NCBI RefSeq assembly: GCF_036245865.1
Contig: NZ_BTTW01000002.1
Location: 1,426,001 to 1,490,000 of the forward strand
Reading direction: 5' to 3'
Source of the DNA: Corallococcus caeni
GTDB taxonomy: Bacteria > Myxococcota > Myxococcia > Myxococcales > Myxococcaceae
Length of the DNA: 64,000 nt
The position numbers were made by a program, and so were the translations under genes. The notes under the pieces were generated by a model. The model had not been told where the DNA came from. It saw only the letters and a program-made list of their open reading frames with translations, and did no database searches. The first letter of the stretch is position 1, and each line of letters begins with the position of its first letter. Below are positions 8,032 through 15,797 of this stretch, piece after piece.

Positions 8032-9819
8032 TCACCACGCGGCTTCGAGCTGGAGCATCACGCCGTGCTTCTCGTAGTTGCCGTTCGTGGCGTCGTACGC
8101 GTGGCAGAGGTGCGCCGCGCCCTCGCAGGCCGCGGCGTCGTCGTCCGTCAGCCGCATGTCGATGTTGGAGCGGTTCACCAGCAATTCGTAGCGCGCGGTG
8201 AGGCGCAGGTGGCCCGACAGCCGGGCGCTCACGGTGGGGCCCAGCACGAAGCGCGTGTCGTGGCGGCGGCGGACGTTCCATGTCTCGGTGTCGCCCCCGG
8301 TCGTCACGACGCGCAGCGAGTTGTCCTCCAGGTAGCGGCGCCACTCCACGTCCGCGTCCAGGCTGGCGGTGAGCCATGGCAGGGGTTGCCACCGGCCGGA
8401 GGCGCCCACGGCGTGGCCGGTGAACCCGAAGGGAATGACATACGTCCGCGACGCGAGGGTTTCGTCCACGCTGGTGAAGGACTGCTCCAGCGTGCCGATG
8501 CGGTCCTGCCGGTAGCGGTACCACGCAGTGACGTTCGCGAGCCCCAGGCGCCACTCCTGCGACAGCGTCGCGTCCAGGCGCGGGCCGGTGAGGTAGGCGA
8601 ACTCCTCGCCGAGCCCGTCCTTGCCCGCGGCGCCCAGGTCCAGCCGCGTGGTGGTGTGTGCGGTTTCATCCCAGGCGAGCCAGGCGTTGGCGTTCACGGA
8701 GGCCTGGAGCCCCCGGAAGTCCTCCAGGCCGGTGAAGAAGAGGTCTCCCCCCGCGAGGATCCCCACGCGCACCTGGCGAGCGGCCTCCCACTCCACGGCC
8801 GCCGTCGCGCGGTGGAGCTGGAGCGAGTAGTCCCGCACGGAGGATCCGGAGTAGGCGCGCTGGCTGCCGCCGTAGGACAGGGCCGCGAAGAGCCGGTCGG
8901 ACAGGCGGAGGCGCGCGGTGAGGCCCACGCTGGCTTCGGCGAAGGCGCTCGCGGTCACCACGTCCGCGTTCGCGCCGGACACGTCGCGCGCCGCGACGCC
9001 CACCTGGAGCACGTTGCTGTCGAAGCCGGGCCCCAGGCTCGCGGAGGCCCAGGCGCCCGGGCCGCTGGAGCGCAGGCCGTAGGACAGCAGGTCCAGGTAC
9101 TGGTGCGCCGTCCTGCGGTCCAGCGGGCTCAACGTCAGTTTCAGCGCCGCCGTGAGGTCCTCGCGGGCCTCCGTGCGCGAGCCCAGGCGCCAGGCGGACG
9201 CGCCCGCCATGAGCCGGGCCCTGCCGGAGTCGGGCTGTCGCGTCGCCGCGCGCAGGAAGAGCGCTCGGGCCTCGTCGAAGCGGCCGGCGTCGAAGGATGC
9301 GAGCCCCTGGCGGTAGGCCTCGTCCCCTTCGTTCGCGACGGGGGCGAGCAGGGCGCGCAGCTCCTCCACCTGCAGGGCCTCTTCCGTGGAGGCACCCGCC
9401 GCGGCTCGCTCCGCCCACTGCGCGGCGCGGTCCGGGGCGCCCGCGTCGAACGCGGCGAAGCCCGCGTTGATCCACGCCGCACGGGCGAGCGGGGCACCTT
9501 CACGGACGCTGGCGAAGGCCTCCTCTGCTTCCACGAAGCGGCCCAGTGCGTAGAGACACGCGCCCCGGTTGAAGTTCCAGGCGTCGGGCTCCGGAGCATC
9601 CGGCGCATGCCCCGCGGCATCGAAGGCTTCCAGCGCTTCCTCAGGGCGGCCGGTGCGGAAGCGGGCCAGGCCCACGAGGTACAGCGCGGCGCCCGACGGC
9701 TCGGCCTGGAGCGCCTGCTGTTCGGCTTCCGCGTACCGGCCCGCCGCGAAGGACTGGCGCGCGTCCTCCAACGGCTCCCCGGCCGCGAGCGCCACCAGGA
9801 GCAGCAGGCCCGTCCACAC
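8032..9819 (-). CDS. TPR-repeat outer-membrane beta-barrel protein
   Basis: 595 aa from GTG 9819, beginning with a short signal peptide (LLLLVALAAG). Residues about 20-260 are tetratricopeptide-like helices (ALYLVGLARFRTGRPEEAL, AWNFNRGACLYALGRFVEA, AYRQGLASFDAGRFDEA). From about residue 270 the sequence switches to alternating amphipathic strands ending in Trp (ASASLGPGFDSNVLQVG ... VMLQLEAAW), typical of an outer-membrane barrel with a C-terminal aromatic. The layout, periplasmic TPR followed by barrel, matches exporters of polysaccharide or surface lipoprotein (BcsC/Slam-type architecture), but I see no specific signature. No Shine-Dalgarno motif is obvious at the GTG. A role in export or surface assembly is inference. 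Confidence 0.82.
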   Translation of the reverse strand: MWTGLLLLVALAAGEPLEDARQSFAAGRYAEAEQQALQAEPSGAALYLVGLARFRTGRPEEALEAFDAAGHAPDAPEPDAWNFNRGACLYALGRFVEAEEAFASVREGAPLARAAWINAGFAAFDAGAPDRAAQWAERAAAGASTEEALQVEELRALLAPVANEGDEAYRQGLASFDAGRFDEARALFLRAATRQPDSGRARLMAGASAWRLGSRTEAREDLTAALKLTLSPLDRRTAHQYLDLLSYGLRSSGPGAWASASLGPGFDSNVLQVGVAARDVSGANADVVTASAFAEASVGLTARLRLSDRLFAALSYGGSQRAYSGSSVRDYSLQLHRATAAVEWEAARQVRVGILAGGDLFFTGLEDFRGLQASVNANAWLAWDETAHTTTRLDLGAAGKDGLGEEFAYLTGPRLDATLSQEWRLGLANVTAWYRYRQDRIGTLEQSFTSVDETLASRTYVIPFGFTGHAVGASGRWQPLPWLTASLDADVEWRRYLEDNSLRVVTTGGDTETWNVRRRHDTRFVLGPTVSARLSGHLRLTARYELLVNRSNIDMRLTDDDAAACEGAAHLCHAYDATNGNYEKHGVMLQLEAAW

Positions 9820-10018
9820 GCACCGCGACGTACCGCATTCCCCGCACCGGAGCGAGGGCAGCGCACCGCGCCAACGGTCACGCGTTGAAGGAAGGGGCCC
9901 TCCAGTGGACCCGGTGCGAACCGACCCGGCCCGTCGCCGCGCCCTCGGACCTGAACCCTGTCCATGAATGAGGAGAGAGCCTCCCGGGGGACTCCTCCCG
10001 GCGGCGGCGCACCGCGCG

Positions 10019-10043
10019 AACTGGTCCGACAGTCGGACAGGTT
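10019..10043. repeat. Palindromic intergenic repeat, copy 1
   Basis: Core GTCCGACAGTCGGAC at 10024-10038, a perfect 7+1+7 palindrome, flanked by AACTG on the left and AGGTT on the right. Seven further copies occur in this window. Confidence 0.85.
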
Positions 10044-10141
10044 GTGAGCACCGCGGCGGCCCCCCGTGCTGACGAGCCGCCCATCAGACCGGCCTCGTCA
10101 CCCGTCGTGGCCGGGGGCCTCCGACCCCGCCAGGCAGCCGA

Positions 10142-10166
10142 AACCTGTCCGACAGTCGGACCGGTT
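10142..10166. repeat. Palindromic intergenic repeat, copy 2
   Basis: Core GTCCGACAGTCGGAC at 10147-10161, with AACCT to the left and CGGTT to the right; 123 bp from copy 1. Confidence 0.85.
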
Positions 10167-10295
10167 GGGACCGCGCCGGGGGGGAGGTGGACACCCCTGG
10201 AGGTCCGGAGGCGCAGGGGGAACCCGCTCCCTGCTGGCGCCGTGGGGCACGGGTCCTGTGCTCGGACCCGGCTGTCTCCACCCACGCTGTTCGTT

Positions 10296-10315
10296 CACAG
10301 GCCCCGGGGGCTGTG
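10296..10315 (-). terminator. Candidate terminator of the ECF sigma operon
   Basis: CACAGGCCCC followed directly by GGGGGCTGTG, complementary at 9 of 10 positions, 7 nt beyond the stop codon of the proline-rich gene. Confidence 0.4.
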
Positions 10316-10322
10316 CCGACCG

Positions 10323-10766
10323 TCAGCGCCGGGGCGGCGGGGGCGGCTGCTGATTCGGTGGGGGCGGCGCGCCGTCGGTCCTCGGGGACGGTGAGCGCAT
10401 TCGGCCCTCGTCCCCTGGCGGACGCGACCCGTTGGGACGGCCGTCCTGTCCCGGCCCCCCTGAAGGCCCACGCGCCTCATGGCCCGGGGGCGGGCGGACC
10501 GTGTCGCCCCGGGGCGGCGGGGCAGGGCGCTCCATGTTCCTGCGTCCCAGGATGGTGTCCACCTGTTCCCCCGGCGCGATGACGTCCACCGTGTGCGAGC
10601 TGCGCACGTGCGCTTGCTGCGCGCCGGAGGGGGGCGGAGGCACGGGGGCCTCGGGGGGCCTCGCGGCCTCCGTCGGTGGAGGCGCCGGGGCCTGCTGTGC
10701 TTGCGCGGCCGCGCCCCCCCACCACAGGAGGGCGGCGACGGCCGGTGTCGAGAGCCAGGTCTTCAT
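10323..10766 (-). CDS. Small proline-rich exported protein, third gene of the ECF sigma operon
   Basis: 147 aa. Signal peptide at residues 1-23 (ALLWWGGAAAQAQQ). The mature protein is about one quarter proline with arginine and glycine and ends in a poly-Pro/Arg tail (PPPPNQQPPPPPRR). A short ordered segment, HTVDVIAPGEQVDTILGRR, lies in the middle. Its ATG overlaps the anti-sigma stop codon (ATGA), so the two are translationally coupled. The low complexity suggests a cell-wall-spanning or protein-interaction role, perhaps as sensor or effector of the sigma/anti-sigma pair; that is inference from position only. Confidence 0.78.
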   Translation of the reverse strand: MKTWLSTPAVAALLWWGGAAAQAQQAPAPPPTEAARPPEAPVPPPPSGAQQAHVRSSHTVDVIAPGEQVDTILGRRNMERPAPPPRGDTVRPPPGHEARGPSGGPGQDGRPNGSRPPGDEGRMRSPSPRTDGAPPPPNQQPPPPPRR

Positions 10767-11362
10767 CCGCCCGTGACCTCCAGCACCACGTCGTGCTCGA
10801 TGCGCTGGTCGCCCGCGCGCGCCAGCGCCGTCACCAGATAGCGCCCTGGCCGCTGCCCACGCACCGCGATGGGAATCACGTTGCTGCCAGCGCTCAACGG
10901 CTGCGTCCACTGGTAGGACCGCAGCGGAAGCTCCTCTCCGTCCGCCCAGAAGGACAGCCCCTCCGGCAGGCTCACCTGGAAGTCCGCCTGCTCCACGGCC
11001 ACGTCCGCCGTGAAGTCCAGCTTGATGACCGCCACCTTGCTCACCGGCACCTGGGTCCCGGGCCGCTCGAGCGCCGCCATCCCCGGGCTCTCCGTCCCGG
11101 TGGCGGCCGGCGTGCCGCGCACCGCGCCCAGCACCAGGAAGGTGGCCACGCCCATGGCAACGCCCACCGCCGGCCAGAGCACCGGCGCGCGCCGCCGCCA
11201 GAAGTCCCGCACCGCATCCCACCCCGACGCCGGTGTGGGGGGACCGGCCTCCACCAGCCGCCGGTGGAGCAGGGCCTGGAAGTCGGGCCCGGGCGCGTCG
11301 TCTCGCAGCGCCGCCAGACGCTCGCGCAGCACGCGGTCCTCCCTGTCCTCGGGCTCACTCAT
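10763..11362 (-). CDS. Single-pass membrane anti-sigma factor-like protein
   Basis: 199 aa. The cytoplasmic N-terminus (about 1-70) is charged and helical (DREDRVLRERLAALRDDAPG), followed by one membrane segment at about 70-92 (LWPAVGVAMGVATFLVLGAV). The periplasmic part is a beta-rich domain (VSKVAVIKLDFTADVAVEQ ... PIAVRGQRPGRYLVTAL). It follows the ECF sigma gene with an ATGA overlap, the standard arrangement for cognate anti-sigma factors. It lacks the zinc-binding HxxxCxxC motif of the ZAS class, so it would be a non-ZAS anti-sigma. The partner and the signal are not visible in sequence. Confidence 0.78.
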   Translation of the reverse strand: MSEPEDREDRVLRERLAALRDDAPGPDFQALLHRRLVEAGPPTPASGWDAVRDFWRRRAPVLWPAVGVAMGVATFLVLGAVRGTPAATGTESPGMAALERPGTQVPVSKVAVIKLDFTADVAVEQADFQVSLPEGLSFWADGEELPLRSYQWTQPLSAGSNVIPIAVRGQRPGRYLVTALARAGDQRIEHDVVLEVTGG

Positions 11363-11994
11363 TTCCTGCTCCTTGCAACATGCGACGAAAGGTCCGGCCC
11401 GGATGTTCCAACGGGGCCTTCTTCTTGCGAGCCGTCGGGGCCCTGGCCCCCCGCCAGCAGGGCCTTCAGGTGCGCCCGGCCCCGCGACAGGCGCGACTTC
11501 ACGGTGCCCACGGGCACCCCTTCAATGGCCGCCACCTCTTCATAGCTGTGCCCCTCCACGTCGAAGAGCACCACCGCGGTGCGGAACTCCGGCGGCAGGG
11601 CCCGGAGCGCCCGCCACAGCCGGTCCCGCTCCTGGGCCCGCATGAGCCCTTCGTCCGCGGACTCGGCGTCCGACGCCGCCTTCGCGTGCTCCTGCTCCAG
11701 CGGCTCCTCACGCGAGCGCTCGCGGCCGGCGCGGCTGCGGGTGGCGTCATAGAACGCGTTGCGCACCACCGAATAGAGCCACGTCTGGAACGCGGACTGG
11801 AAGCGGAACGAGCGCAGGTTCTTGTAGACCTTCACCAGCGCTTCCTGCGCCAGGTCGTCCACGTCCGAGTCCGACGCGGCGAAGGCCCGCGCGAAGCGGC
11901 GCACGCGCGGCAGGTGCGAGGACACGAGCAGCTCGAAGGCGCGCACGCTGCCGTCCTGGGCTTCGAGGATGAGTGCGCGCAGCTCGTCGTTCAC
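11359..11994 (-). CDS. ECF (group 4) RNA polymerase sigma factor
   Basis: 211 aa from GTG 11994. Region 2 is clear (FELLVSSHLPRVRRFARAF ... DDLAQEALVKVYKNL ... FQTWLYSVVRNAFYD), as is region 4 (LPPEFRTAVVLFDVEGHSY, EVAAIEGVPVGTVKSRLSRG). There is no region 3, as expected for ECF factors. A Glu-rich linker joins the domains. The open frame continues 23 codons upstream to a GTG at 12063, but that stretch is not sigma-like. The gene overlaps its anti-sigma by ATGA. It is divergent from the lipoprotein gene at 12138, a possible regulon member. Confidence 0.92.
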   Translation of the reverse strand: MNDELRALILEAQDGSVRAFELLVSSHLPRVRRFARAFAASDSDVDDLAQEALVKVYKNLRSFRFQSAFQTWLYSVVRNAFYDATRSRAGRERSREEPLEQEHAKAASDAESADEGLMRAQERDRLWRALRALPPEFRTAVVLFDVEGHSYEEVAAIEGVPVGTVKSRLSRGRAHLKALLAGGQGPDGSQEEGPVGTSGPDLSSHVARSRK

Positions 11995-12055
11995 GGTCGG
12001 CCGGCACTCTATCCGGCCCCGGTGCGCGCTCAAAAAGCCACGGGAAATTCCCGCC

Positions 12056-12084
12056 GGGAACACGGCGGAAATTCATCTCGTCTC
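12056..12084 (+). promoter_or_regulatory. Candidate ECF-type promoter for the 12138 lipoprotein
   Basis: GGGAAC at 12056-12061 is followed, 17 nt later, by CGTC at 12079-12082. This is the GGAAC-N16/17-CGT pattern seen for many ECF sigma factors. It points at the lipoprotein gene and lies upstream of the divergent ECF sigma gene. GGAAATTC occurs twice nearby (12043-12050 and 12067-12074, 24 bp apart). Confidence 0.4.
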
Positions 12085-12137
12085 ATGGGGGCAGACGGAC
12101 AGCGGCCGGGCACCGGATGACAAGGGAGCACGCACTC

Positions 12138-13175
12138 ATGAGGCACTCGAGCAGGGGCAGTCAGTGGCTGGGAGCAGTCGCGCTGGTGGTGGGCACCATG
12201 ACGGTCGGCTGCGGCAGCGCTTCGCGGACGTCGACCACGGACGCCACGTCGGATGTGTCCCAGGCGGTGGAGGCCACGTCGGACTCGAGCGACGCGGTGG
12301 AGGTGTCCAGCCTCCTGCACGGCCTGGACAAGCTGCGCCCCCAGGCCATCGAAGGCTTCCACTGTGACGCGAGCCCGGACATCACCACCGTGGACGTGTG
12401 TGGCAAAACGCTGCCCGCCACCGTGCACCTGGAGTGGACCGACTGCGCGGCCCCCGCGCGTCCCGAAGGCCGCGGTGGTGGCGGCCAGCCTCCCGGTGGT
12501 GGCCAGCCTCCCGGTGGTGGCCAGCCTCCTCCGCAGGATGGCACGGGCTCTCCGGTGCGCGGCCAGTCCTTCGACGGGGGGGACGGCGGTGGGCGGCCGG
12601 GCGGCCCCGGTCCCGGTCCGCGTGGCCCCTCCAGCGGCACGGTGGACATCGTGAACGCGTACGAAGCCTCCGAGGACTGCACGGGCGCGGTGACCCAGAA
12701 CCAGACCGTCACCTTCGAGGTCTCCAGCACCAACTCCGACGGTGAGGTCTCCACCGTGAAGGGCACCACCGCCTCCACGTCGGAGCTGGTGGACGGCGCT
12801 CCGCCCCGTCAGAAGAGCACGCAGGCGGACGTGACGCGCACGCGCACGGACGCCGACGGCACGGTGGTGAAGTCGGTGCGGCTGGAGGGCTCGCTGTCCG
12901 TCGCGTTCTCCTCCGACACGCCGCCGGTGCGCACCATCGACGGCGCGTACACGGAGACGGCGCTCGACGGCACGCAGGGCGCCGTCACGCTGGCGGGCAT
13001 CGTCCGGCCGTCGCGCGACGTGTGCCCCTGGCCCACGGGCGGCACGCTCACGCGCACCACCGCGGACGGGGAGAGCCACGTGCTCGCCTTCGGTCCGGAG
13101 TGCGGCGACGCCACGCTCGACGGCGCGGAGCTGAGCCTGCCCGACCGCTGCGAGCGCGGCGGCGGCCGCCACTAG
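12138..13175 (+). CDS. Lipoprotein with Gly-Gln-Pro repeat linker, divergent from ECF sigma gene
   Basis: 345 aa. The signal peptide ends in TMTVGC (lipobox VGC). The region after the lipid Cys is Ser/Thr/Asp-rich, followed by a small domain with a Cys pair (FHCDASPDITTVDVCG). Next comes a flexible low-complexity linker made of three GGGQPP units and further Gly/Pro runs (about residues 114-170). A C-terminal beta-rich domain of about 170 aa follows (TVDIVNAYEASEDC ... LAFGPECGDATLDG) with four more cysteines. No catalytic motif. It is divergent from the ECF sigma operon and has a candidate ECF promoter, so it may be the target of that sigma factor. An ATG at 12117 in frame is the alternative start. 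Confidence 0.82.
   Translation: MRHSSRGSQWLGAVALVVGTMTVGCGSASRTSTTDATSDVSQAVEATSDSSDAVEVSSLLHGLDKLRPQAIEGFHCDASPDITTVDVCGKTLPATVHLEWTDCAAPARPEGRGGGGQPPGGGQPPGGGQPPPQDGTGSPVRGQSFDGGDGGGRPGGPGPGPRGPSSGTVDIVNAYEASEDCTGAVTQNQTVTFEVSSTNSDGEVSTVKGTTASTSELVDGAPPRQKSTQADVTRTRTDADGTVVKSVRLEGSLSVAFSSDTPPVRTIDGAYTETALDGTQGAVTLAGIVRPSRDVCPWPTGGTLTRTTADGESHVLAFGPECGDATLDGAELSLPDRCERGGGRH
12477..12530 (+). repeat. Three tandem 18-bp units inside the lipoprotein gene
   Basis: Units at 12477-12494, 12495-12512 and 12513-12530 (consensus GGTGGTGGCCAGCCTCCC) differ by one or two bases and encode Gly-Gly-Gly-Gln-Pro-Pro repeats. In-frame unit number could vary by slippage. Confidence 0.85.
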
Positions 13176-13188
13176 CCTCACGAGGTGT

Positions 13189-13240
13189 CGCGGTCCGGGG
13201 GACCTCCCGAACCCCTCCCCCGAACGTCCCCCGGGCCGCG
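13189..13240. terminator. Hairpin terminator between convergent genes
   Basis: 15-bp arms (13189-13203 and 13226-13240) with one mismatch and a 22-nt loop, in the 69-bp gap between the convergent stops of the lipoprotein and the DUF1338 gene. Confidence 0.6.
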
Positions 13241-13244
13241 AGCC

Positions 13245-14012
13245 TCAGCCCCGCTTCGTCATGTCGAACAGCGCGCGGGCCTGCGGCCCCAGGAACCCGT
13301 CGAACCCTCCCGAGCGCTGGGCAATCTCGAAGTACGCATACGGCCATGCGCGCGTGCCTCCGCCCCGGAGCGTCAGGGGCAGCGGGGCCGCGTGCGTGGC
13401 CGTCTGCCTCAGCGACGTGCCGGGCGCGCCCTCGATGTCTGTCTTCATGGGCACGCCCGCCTCGCGCATGCGCCGCTGCCACGCCTCCACGTCATCCACC
13501 GCGCCGGTGAAGTGATTCACCTTGCGGCCGAAGGCCAGCAGCCACGCGCCGTACTGCGTCTCCTTCTCCAGCTCCAGCAGCGCGGCTTCATCCGGAGGCG
13601 GCGGCGCCGTGAACCACGCCGCGAGCGCCTCCACGTCCTCCGGCGGCGCGGGGTCCACTGGCAGCGCGGCGAGCAGCTCGCGGGCGCGCGGCGACAGTTC
13701 CTCCGACTTCAATTCGGACAGGAACACGCGCGGCAGCCCTTCCGGGTGCGCCAGATAGATGGCGGACAGGTGCGCGTCCGGGAACGTGTACGCGCCGGCG
13801 GGTCGCCAGCCGAACCGTTCGAACACGCGGGAGAAGAGGGCGATGCCTCCCTCCGGCCGCGCGAGCGTGCGGAACGCGACGTGGTCGTTGCGGAAGCGTC
13901 CCCCGGACAGCGCCACGAAGGTGCGCGCGAAGGGGACTTCGGAGGCATAGCGCTCCCACAGCAGGTCCAGCAGCCGCGAGGCGTCGGAGGCGGAGGTCGT
14001 CATGCGCGGCAT
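13245..14012 (-). CDS. DUF1338 family protein (2-oxoadipate dioxygenase/decarboxylase-like)
   Basis: 255 aa (252 if the second ATG at 14003 is used). Recognised by FRNDHVAFRT near residue 42, KVNHFTG near residue 166 and YAYFEIAQR near residue 226. These supply the conserved His, His and Glu of the family's vicinal-oxygen-chelate-like metal site, and an Arg in the first motif fits the substrate-binding position. Characterised members are Fe(II) enzymes converting 2-oxoadipate to 2-hydroxyglutarate in lysine catabolism. This protein is the short version of the family, so the substrate may differ. No lysine-catabolic neighbours are present. Convergent with the lipoprotein at 12138. Confidence 0.85.
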   Translation of the reverse strand: MPRMTTSASDASRLLDLLWERYASEVPFARTFVALSGGRFRNDHVAFRTLARPEGGIALFSRVFERFGWRPAGAYTFPDAHLSAIYLAHPEGLPRVFLSELKSEELSPRARELLAALPVDPAPPEDVEALAAWFTAPPPPDEAALLELEKETQYGAWLLAFGRKVNHFTGAVDDVEAWQRRMREAGVPMKTDIEGAPGTSLRQTATHAAPLPLTLRGGGTRAWPYAYFEIAQRSGGFDGFLGPQARALFDMTKRG

Positions 14013-14017
14013 CCTAT

Positions 14018-14050
14018 GCCGCGGGTCCCTGCCCTCAAGGACCCCGCGGC
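14018..14050 (-). terminator. Hairpin terminator downstream of the 14065-15621 gene
   Basis: GCCGCGGGTCC at 14018-14028 pairs with 14039-14050 apart from a one-base bulge, leaving a 10-nt loop. Confidence 0.5.
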
Positions 14051-14064
14051 GTGTCAGCGCGTGT

Positions 14065-15621
14065 TCAGCGCAGCTCCACGCCGAGCCCGCCGAAGGTCAT
14101 GGCCTCCAGGTGGCCGCCGTCTCCGGAGTGCGTCATCGGCGCCTCCGCGAGCCCCACCGCCACCAGCGAGTCCCCGTCCGCGTCCACGCCCAGCAGGTGG
14201 AAGTGGCGGTCCTGCCCCGTGGGGCCGGGCCGCTGCGTGCGCACCGTCTGGCCGTCGGCGGACGCGAGCGCGAGCAGGGCCCCGGCGCCGCGCGAGATGC
14301 TCATCCCGCCGTACCACCGGTCCCACCCGGAGGCGCCCACGGCGACCAGCCCCGCGTCCGTCCAGCGCAGCGCGGAGAAGTGGTCCGCGCGGCCCGTGTC
14401 CACGCGGTGCTCGAAGCGCAGGGCGCCCGAGTCGAGCGACCACACGCCCAGGTAGCCGTCGTAGGGCGTCATCCGGTCCTGCATGCCCGGCGCGGACGGG
14501 TACCAGGCGATGGTGCCCTCCGCGTCTTCCGTCACCACGGTGCCCGCGAGCGCCACTTCGCCGCCGCGCACCGCCATGTCGAAGACGACGAACTCCGCCG
14601 TCCGGGTGGGCACGAAGACGTGCGTGCCGATGCGCGTCCCCACGGGCGTGAAGGCCGTCACGGCGAAGGGCTGGCGTTCGGTGTCCACCGGGCTGGTGAC
14701 GTCCTCACCGGAGCGGCAGTGCACGGAGGTGAAGTCGTTGAACGTGCGGCTGGAGGCCATGCAGCGGGAGCTGTTCCACGTGCGGCCCACCACCAGCTGG
14801 CCCTCCGCGTCCACGGCGAGCAGGGGCCGGAGCGCGGCCTCGCGCCAGCGGAACTCGTCGTAGGCCCAGGCGGCCGGCTGCGTGGAGTGACGTCCGTCGA
14901 CGACGCGGGTCCACTGCTCGCGGTAGCGCCCGTCCGTCCACTGGAGCGTCATCAGCCCCGACGCCAGCTCCTGCGTGTCGGGCCCGCCTTCCGGGACGGC
15001 CACGAGCGACAGGAAGGCCACGGCCACGTCCTCGCCGCGCGCCTCCGTGCGCAGCCAGCCGTCGGTGAGGGCGTGGACCCAGGGCGACTTCATGCGGAAC
15101 GCAGGGGAGGGCAGGGTGCCTCCCAGGTCGGAGCCGGGCAGCGTCGCGGGCGCGGGCAGCGGCTGCCGCGACAGCACCTGCCCTTCCACGGACAGGCGCA
15201 CCAGGTCGAAGGCCTCCGCCGTCGCGCCGGTGCGCTCGACGCCCAGGGTGATTTCGCCGGACGGGTGCACGGTGAAGTCGCTCAGGAACTCTCCCGCCGC
15301 GGCGTCGAATCGCCACAGCGGCGTGCCGTCCCGGGCGGACACGGTGAGCCGGCGGGTGTCCCGGCCTTCCGCGTCCCGCGTCGTCTCCAGCACGAAGGTG
15401 CGTCCGGAAGCCCGCCGCACCTTGAGCCCACCGAAGCCCGTGCGCGGCCGCACCACCGAGGACGGCGTGCCCTGCTCGAACGCCCGGGTGAGCCCGGGCA
15501 CCGCGCAGTCCGCGCCCTCGCAGGGCGACGCGGGGCCGTCCGTTCCGTGACACGCGGAGGCGCCCCACGACAGCAGGGCGCCCAGCAGATACCGCGTCCG
15601 ACGGAGGTCCATGGCTCTCAT
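14065..15621 (-). CDS. Hypothetical lipoprotein, propeller-like repeats
   Basis: 518 aa. The signal peptide ends in GASAC (Cys near residue 24). A short Cys-containing segment (PCEGADC) follows, then about 450 aa of strand-rich sequence with repeated blade-like patterns such as LSARDGTPLWRFDAAAGEFLSDF, LLAVDAEGQLVVGRTW, and ALLALASADGQTVRTQ. These suggest a beta-propeller similar to the outer-membrane-associated propellers common in myxobacterial lipoproteins. I do not recognise catalytic residues. A palindromic repeat lies upstream (15716-15740). Confidence 0.78.
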   Translation of the reverse strand: MRAMDLRRTRYLLGALLSWGASACHGTDGPASPCEGADCAVPGLTRAFEQGTPSSVVRPRTGFGGLKVRRASGRTFVLETTRDAEGRDTRRLTVSARDGTPLWRFDAAAGEFLSDFTVHPSGEITLGVERTGATAEAFDLVRLSVEGQVLSRQPLPAPATLPGSDLGGTLPSPAFRMKSPWVHALTDGWLRTEARGEDVAVAFLSLVAVPEGGPDTQELASGLMTLQWTDGRYREQWTRVVDGRHSTQPAAWAYDEFRWREAALRPLLAVDAEGQLVVGRTWNSSRCMASSRTFNDFTSVHCRSGEDVTSPVDTERQPFAVTAFTPVGTRIGTHVFVPTRTAEFVVFDMAVRGGEVALAGTVVTEDAEGTIAWYPSAPGMQDRMTPYDGYLGVWSLDSGALRFEHRVDTGRADHFSALRWTDAGLVAVGASGWDRWYGGMSISRGAGALLALASADGQTVRTQRPGPTGQDRHFHLLGVDADGDSLVAVGLAEAPMTHSGDGGHLEAMTFGGLGVELR

Positions 15622-15715
15622 GCCTCCTCATACGGAGGCACGCGGCCCGGCGGGTCGTGCCCACCGGTTCTGCCATCCTTCCCGGAGGGCACCGCCCGTG
15701 GCTTCAGGCGGCGCG

Positions 15716-15740
15716 AACCTGTCCGACAGTCGGACCGGTT
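15716..15740. repeat. Palindromic intergenic repeat, copy 3
   Basis: Core GTCCGACAGTCGGAC at 15721-15735 with AACCT left and CGGTT right. It is 58 bp beyond the stop of the M16 peptidase gene, consistent with a 3'-end element. Confidence 0.85.
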
Positions 15741-15797
15741 TGACGCGAAGGGCTCCCAGGGCGGGGTGCGTCGTTCCGCGCCCCGGGAGGCCACCCG

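Larger units (their letters stand above)
9820..10322. other. Gene-free interval carrying two palindromic repeats
   Basis: About 500 bp with no convincing gene. It holds two copies of the 25-bp palindrome (10019-10043 and 10142-10166) and a short dyad at 10296-10315. Translations across it give only repeat-derived peptides. Confidence 0.7.

Noticed and set aside
9878..10285. Hypothetical protein in the gene-free interval
   Set aside because: The frame is explained by the palindromic repeats and GC bias; no start signal or coding pattern.
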